From assembly GCF_022846655.1 (NCBI RefSeq), contig NZ_AP025667.1, forward strand, positions 1,959,001-2,023,000: 64,000 bases of DNA. The letters are read 5' to 3'. The notes under the pieces were generated by a model that did not search any database, was not told where the DNA came from, and worked only from the letters and a program-made list of their open reading frames with translations. Source of the stretch: Streptomyces seoulensis (GTDB lineage: Bacteria > Actinomycetota > Actinomycetes > Streptomycetales > Streptomycetaceae). The translations under genes were made by a program, and so were the position numbers. This document shows, piece after piece, positions 62,754 to 64,000 of the stretch. Position 1 is the stretch's first letter, and every line of letters begins with the position of its first letter.

Positions 62754-63995
62754 TCAGCGGTACGCCAGGTACCGCGCCCGCACCCGGCGGAACGCCGCCA
62801 GCTCGCCGTGCCAGGCGGTCGCCACCTCCTCCGCCCCGGCCCCGGCGTCGATCTTCGTGCGGACCAGTTCCGAACCCGTCAGCTTGTCGATCCAGTTGTC
62901 CGGCCGCCAGGCGAAGCCGTCCCACACCCGCCGCGCCGTCACCAGCAGCGCCACCCCGGTGAGCACCGGGTCGAAGGCCGCCCGGTCGTGCACATGGAGC
63001 TGGACCCCGCCCACCGTCTTCCCCGCGAACTTGGAGAACGTCGGCGCGAAGTACGCCTCCCGGAACCGCACCCCCGGCAGACCGAGCCCGTTCGCGGCCT
63101 CCGCCCAGCGCCCGTCGATCCCCTCCGCGCCGAGGAGTTCGAAGGGGCGCGTGGTGCCCCGGCCCTCGGAGAGGTTGGTGCCCTCGAACAGACAGGTGCC
63201 GGAGTACGCCAGCGCGGTCTCCGGCGTCGGCATGTTCGGGCTCGGCGGCACCCAGGGCAGCCCGCACCCGTCGAAGAACATCCCGCGCCGCCAGCCCGTC
63301 ATCGCCACCGTCTGAAGCGGCACCCGCTCGTCGAGGAACTCCCCGTTGAACAGCCGGGCCAGCTCCGCCACCGTCATCCCGTGCGCCTGCGCGATCGGGC
63401 GCCGGCCGACGAACGTGGCGAACTCCTCGTGCAGCACCGGCCCCAGGGCCGCGCGGCCGGTCACCGGGTTCGGCCGGTCCAGCACCACGAACCGCTTGCC
63501 CGCGAGCGCGGCCGCCTCCATGCAGTCGTACAGCGTCCAGATGTACGTGTAGAAGCGGGCGCCCGCGTCCTGGATGTCGAAGACGACCGTGTCCACCCCG
63601 GAGGCGGTGAAGACGTCGGCGAGCGCCTTGCCGCTCTTCAGATACGTGTCGTAGACCGGCAGCCCGGTCGCCGGGTCGTCGTACCGCCCCTCAGAGCCGC
63701 CCGCCTGGGCGGTGCCCCGGAAACCGTGCTCGGGGCCGAAGACGGCGGTCAGCCGCACCCGGTCGTCCGCGTGCATCACGTCGACGATGTGCCGGACGTC
63801 GCGGGTGATCCCGGTCGGGTTGGTCACGACCCCGACCTTCCGCCCGGCCAGCAGGGCGTAGCCGTCGGCGGCCAGCCGCTCGAACCCGGTGCGCACCCGG
63901 TGCCCCGCACCGGCGTCCGAGGCGGGGGCCGGGACGGCGGCTCCGGCCGCGGCCGTGGCGCTGGTGGCGAGCAGGCTCCGTCTGGACAGCGTCAT
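62754..63995 (-). CDS. NamZ-type exo-beta-N-acetylmuramidase (DUF1343)
   Basis: The 413-residue protein carries a twin-arginine signal (LSRRSLLATSAT), so folded export is expected. The DUF1343 wording VVTNPTGITRD, VFGPEHGFRGTAQAGG and VVFDIQDAGARFYTYIWTL fits the family now known as NamZ, which releases N-acetylmuramic acid from the non-reducing ends of peptidoglycan fragments. It would act in wall recycling or predation on dead cells. The start codon is 5 bases from the window edge, so its promoter lies outside. Confidence 0.9.
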   Translation of the reverse strand: MTLSRRSLLATSATAAAGAAVPAPASDAGAGHRVRTGFERLAADGYALLAGRKVGVVTNPTGITRDVRHIVDVMHADDRVRLTAVFGPEHGFRGTAQAGGSEGRYDDPATGLPVYDTYLKSGKALADVFTASGVDTVVFDIQDAGARFYTYIWTLYDCMEAAALAGKRFVVLDRPNPVTGRAALGPVLHEEFATFVGRRPIAQAHGMTVAELARLFNGEFLDERVPLQTVAMTGWRRGMFFDGCGLPWVPPSPNMPTPETALAYSGTCLFEGTNLSEGRGTTRPFELLGAEGIDGRWAEAANGLGLPGVRFREAYFAPTFSKFAGKTVGGVQLHVHDRAAFDPVLTGVALLVTARRVWDGFAWRPDNWIDKLTGSELVRTKIDAGAGAEEVATAWHGELAAFRRVRARYLAYR

Positions 63996-64000
63996 ACGTG

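Overview
This window is chromosomal DNA from a Streptomyces species. GC content is very high, codons strongly favour G/C in third position, GTG and TTG starts are common, and secreted enzymes and regulators are abundant. The gene set and order (sepF paralogue, dnaE2, secreted lipase, AA10 monooxygenase, SGNH lipase, sigK/rskA, hmgA, soxR) recall, from memory, the SCO1750-to-SCO1690 core region of S. coelicolor. No prophage, insertion sequence, CRISPR array, rRNA or tRNA was seen.

Region 1-11.4 kb: rpfA, a cell-wall resuscitation factor, has a CRP-like box, a vegetative promoter and a roughly 260-nt leader. It is followed by an I78-type inhibitor, a PAP2 phosphatase, a PIG-V-like mannosyltransferase, a DHA2 drug exporter, a glutaryl-CoA-dehydrogenase-like enzyme, a SepF paralogue and two secreted streptogrisin proteases. 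Between the second protease and dnaE2 lie two families of short tandem repeats.

Region 11.3-24.7 kb: a LexA-controlled mutagenesis pair (dnaE2 plus a catalytically degenerate Y-family protein) with two SOS boxes, a secreted lipase under a CRP-like palindrome, a sortase-anchored AA10 monooxygenase, then small housekeeping genes (GNATs, methyltransferase, DUF402, YtrA-type GntR, DUF72, an AAA ATPase) and a membrane-anchored GH39-like glycosidase.

Region 24.7-41.4 kb: a tightly overlapping minus-strand polysaccharide operon (two GT2 enzymes, a polysaccharide deacetylase and a 1197-residue flippase/polymerase-like fusion), a secreted SGNH lipase, a Ser/Thr kinase, and a SigK/RskA pair divergent from a DUF4331-TPR-NicO transporter set.

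Region 41.4-57.1 kb: a catabolic region with a family III CoA-transferase, homogentisate dioxygenase, a molybdopterin oxidoreductase, aldehyde and alcohol dehydrogenases, acyl-CoA dehydrogenase and a MaoC hydratase, interleaved with GntR, TetR and ArsR regulators. A 17-bp operator-like sequence, AACTARC-N3-GCTARTT, occurs three times: before the glutaryl-CoA-dehydrogenase-like gene, before the aldehyde/alcohol dehydrogenase pair, and between a TetR gene and an acyl-CoA dehydrogenase. This suggests one regulon spread over 48 kb. A second motif, CTAAGC-N4-GCTTAG, pairs another TetR gene with the MaoC gene.

Region 57.1-64 kb: soxR with an overlapping unknown gene, a BKACE-type enzyme, a zinc-ribbon protein, a secreted penicillin-acylase-family hydrolase and a Tat-exported NamZ-type exo-muramidase that ends 5 bases before the window edge. 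Coordinates and translations come from reading the sequence. Functional names rest on motif recognition without database searches.
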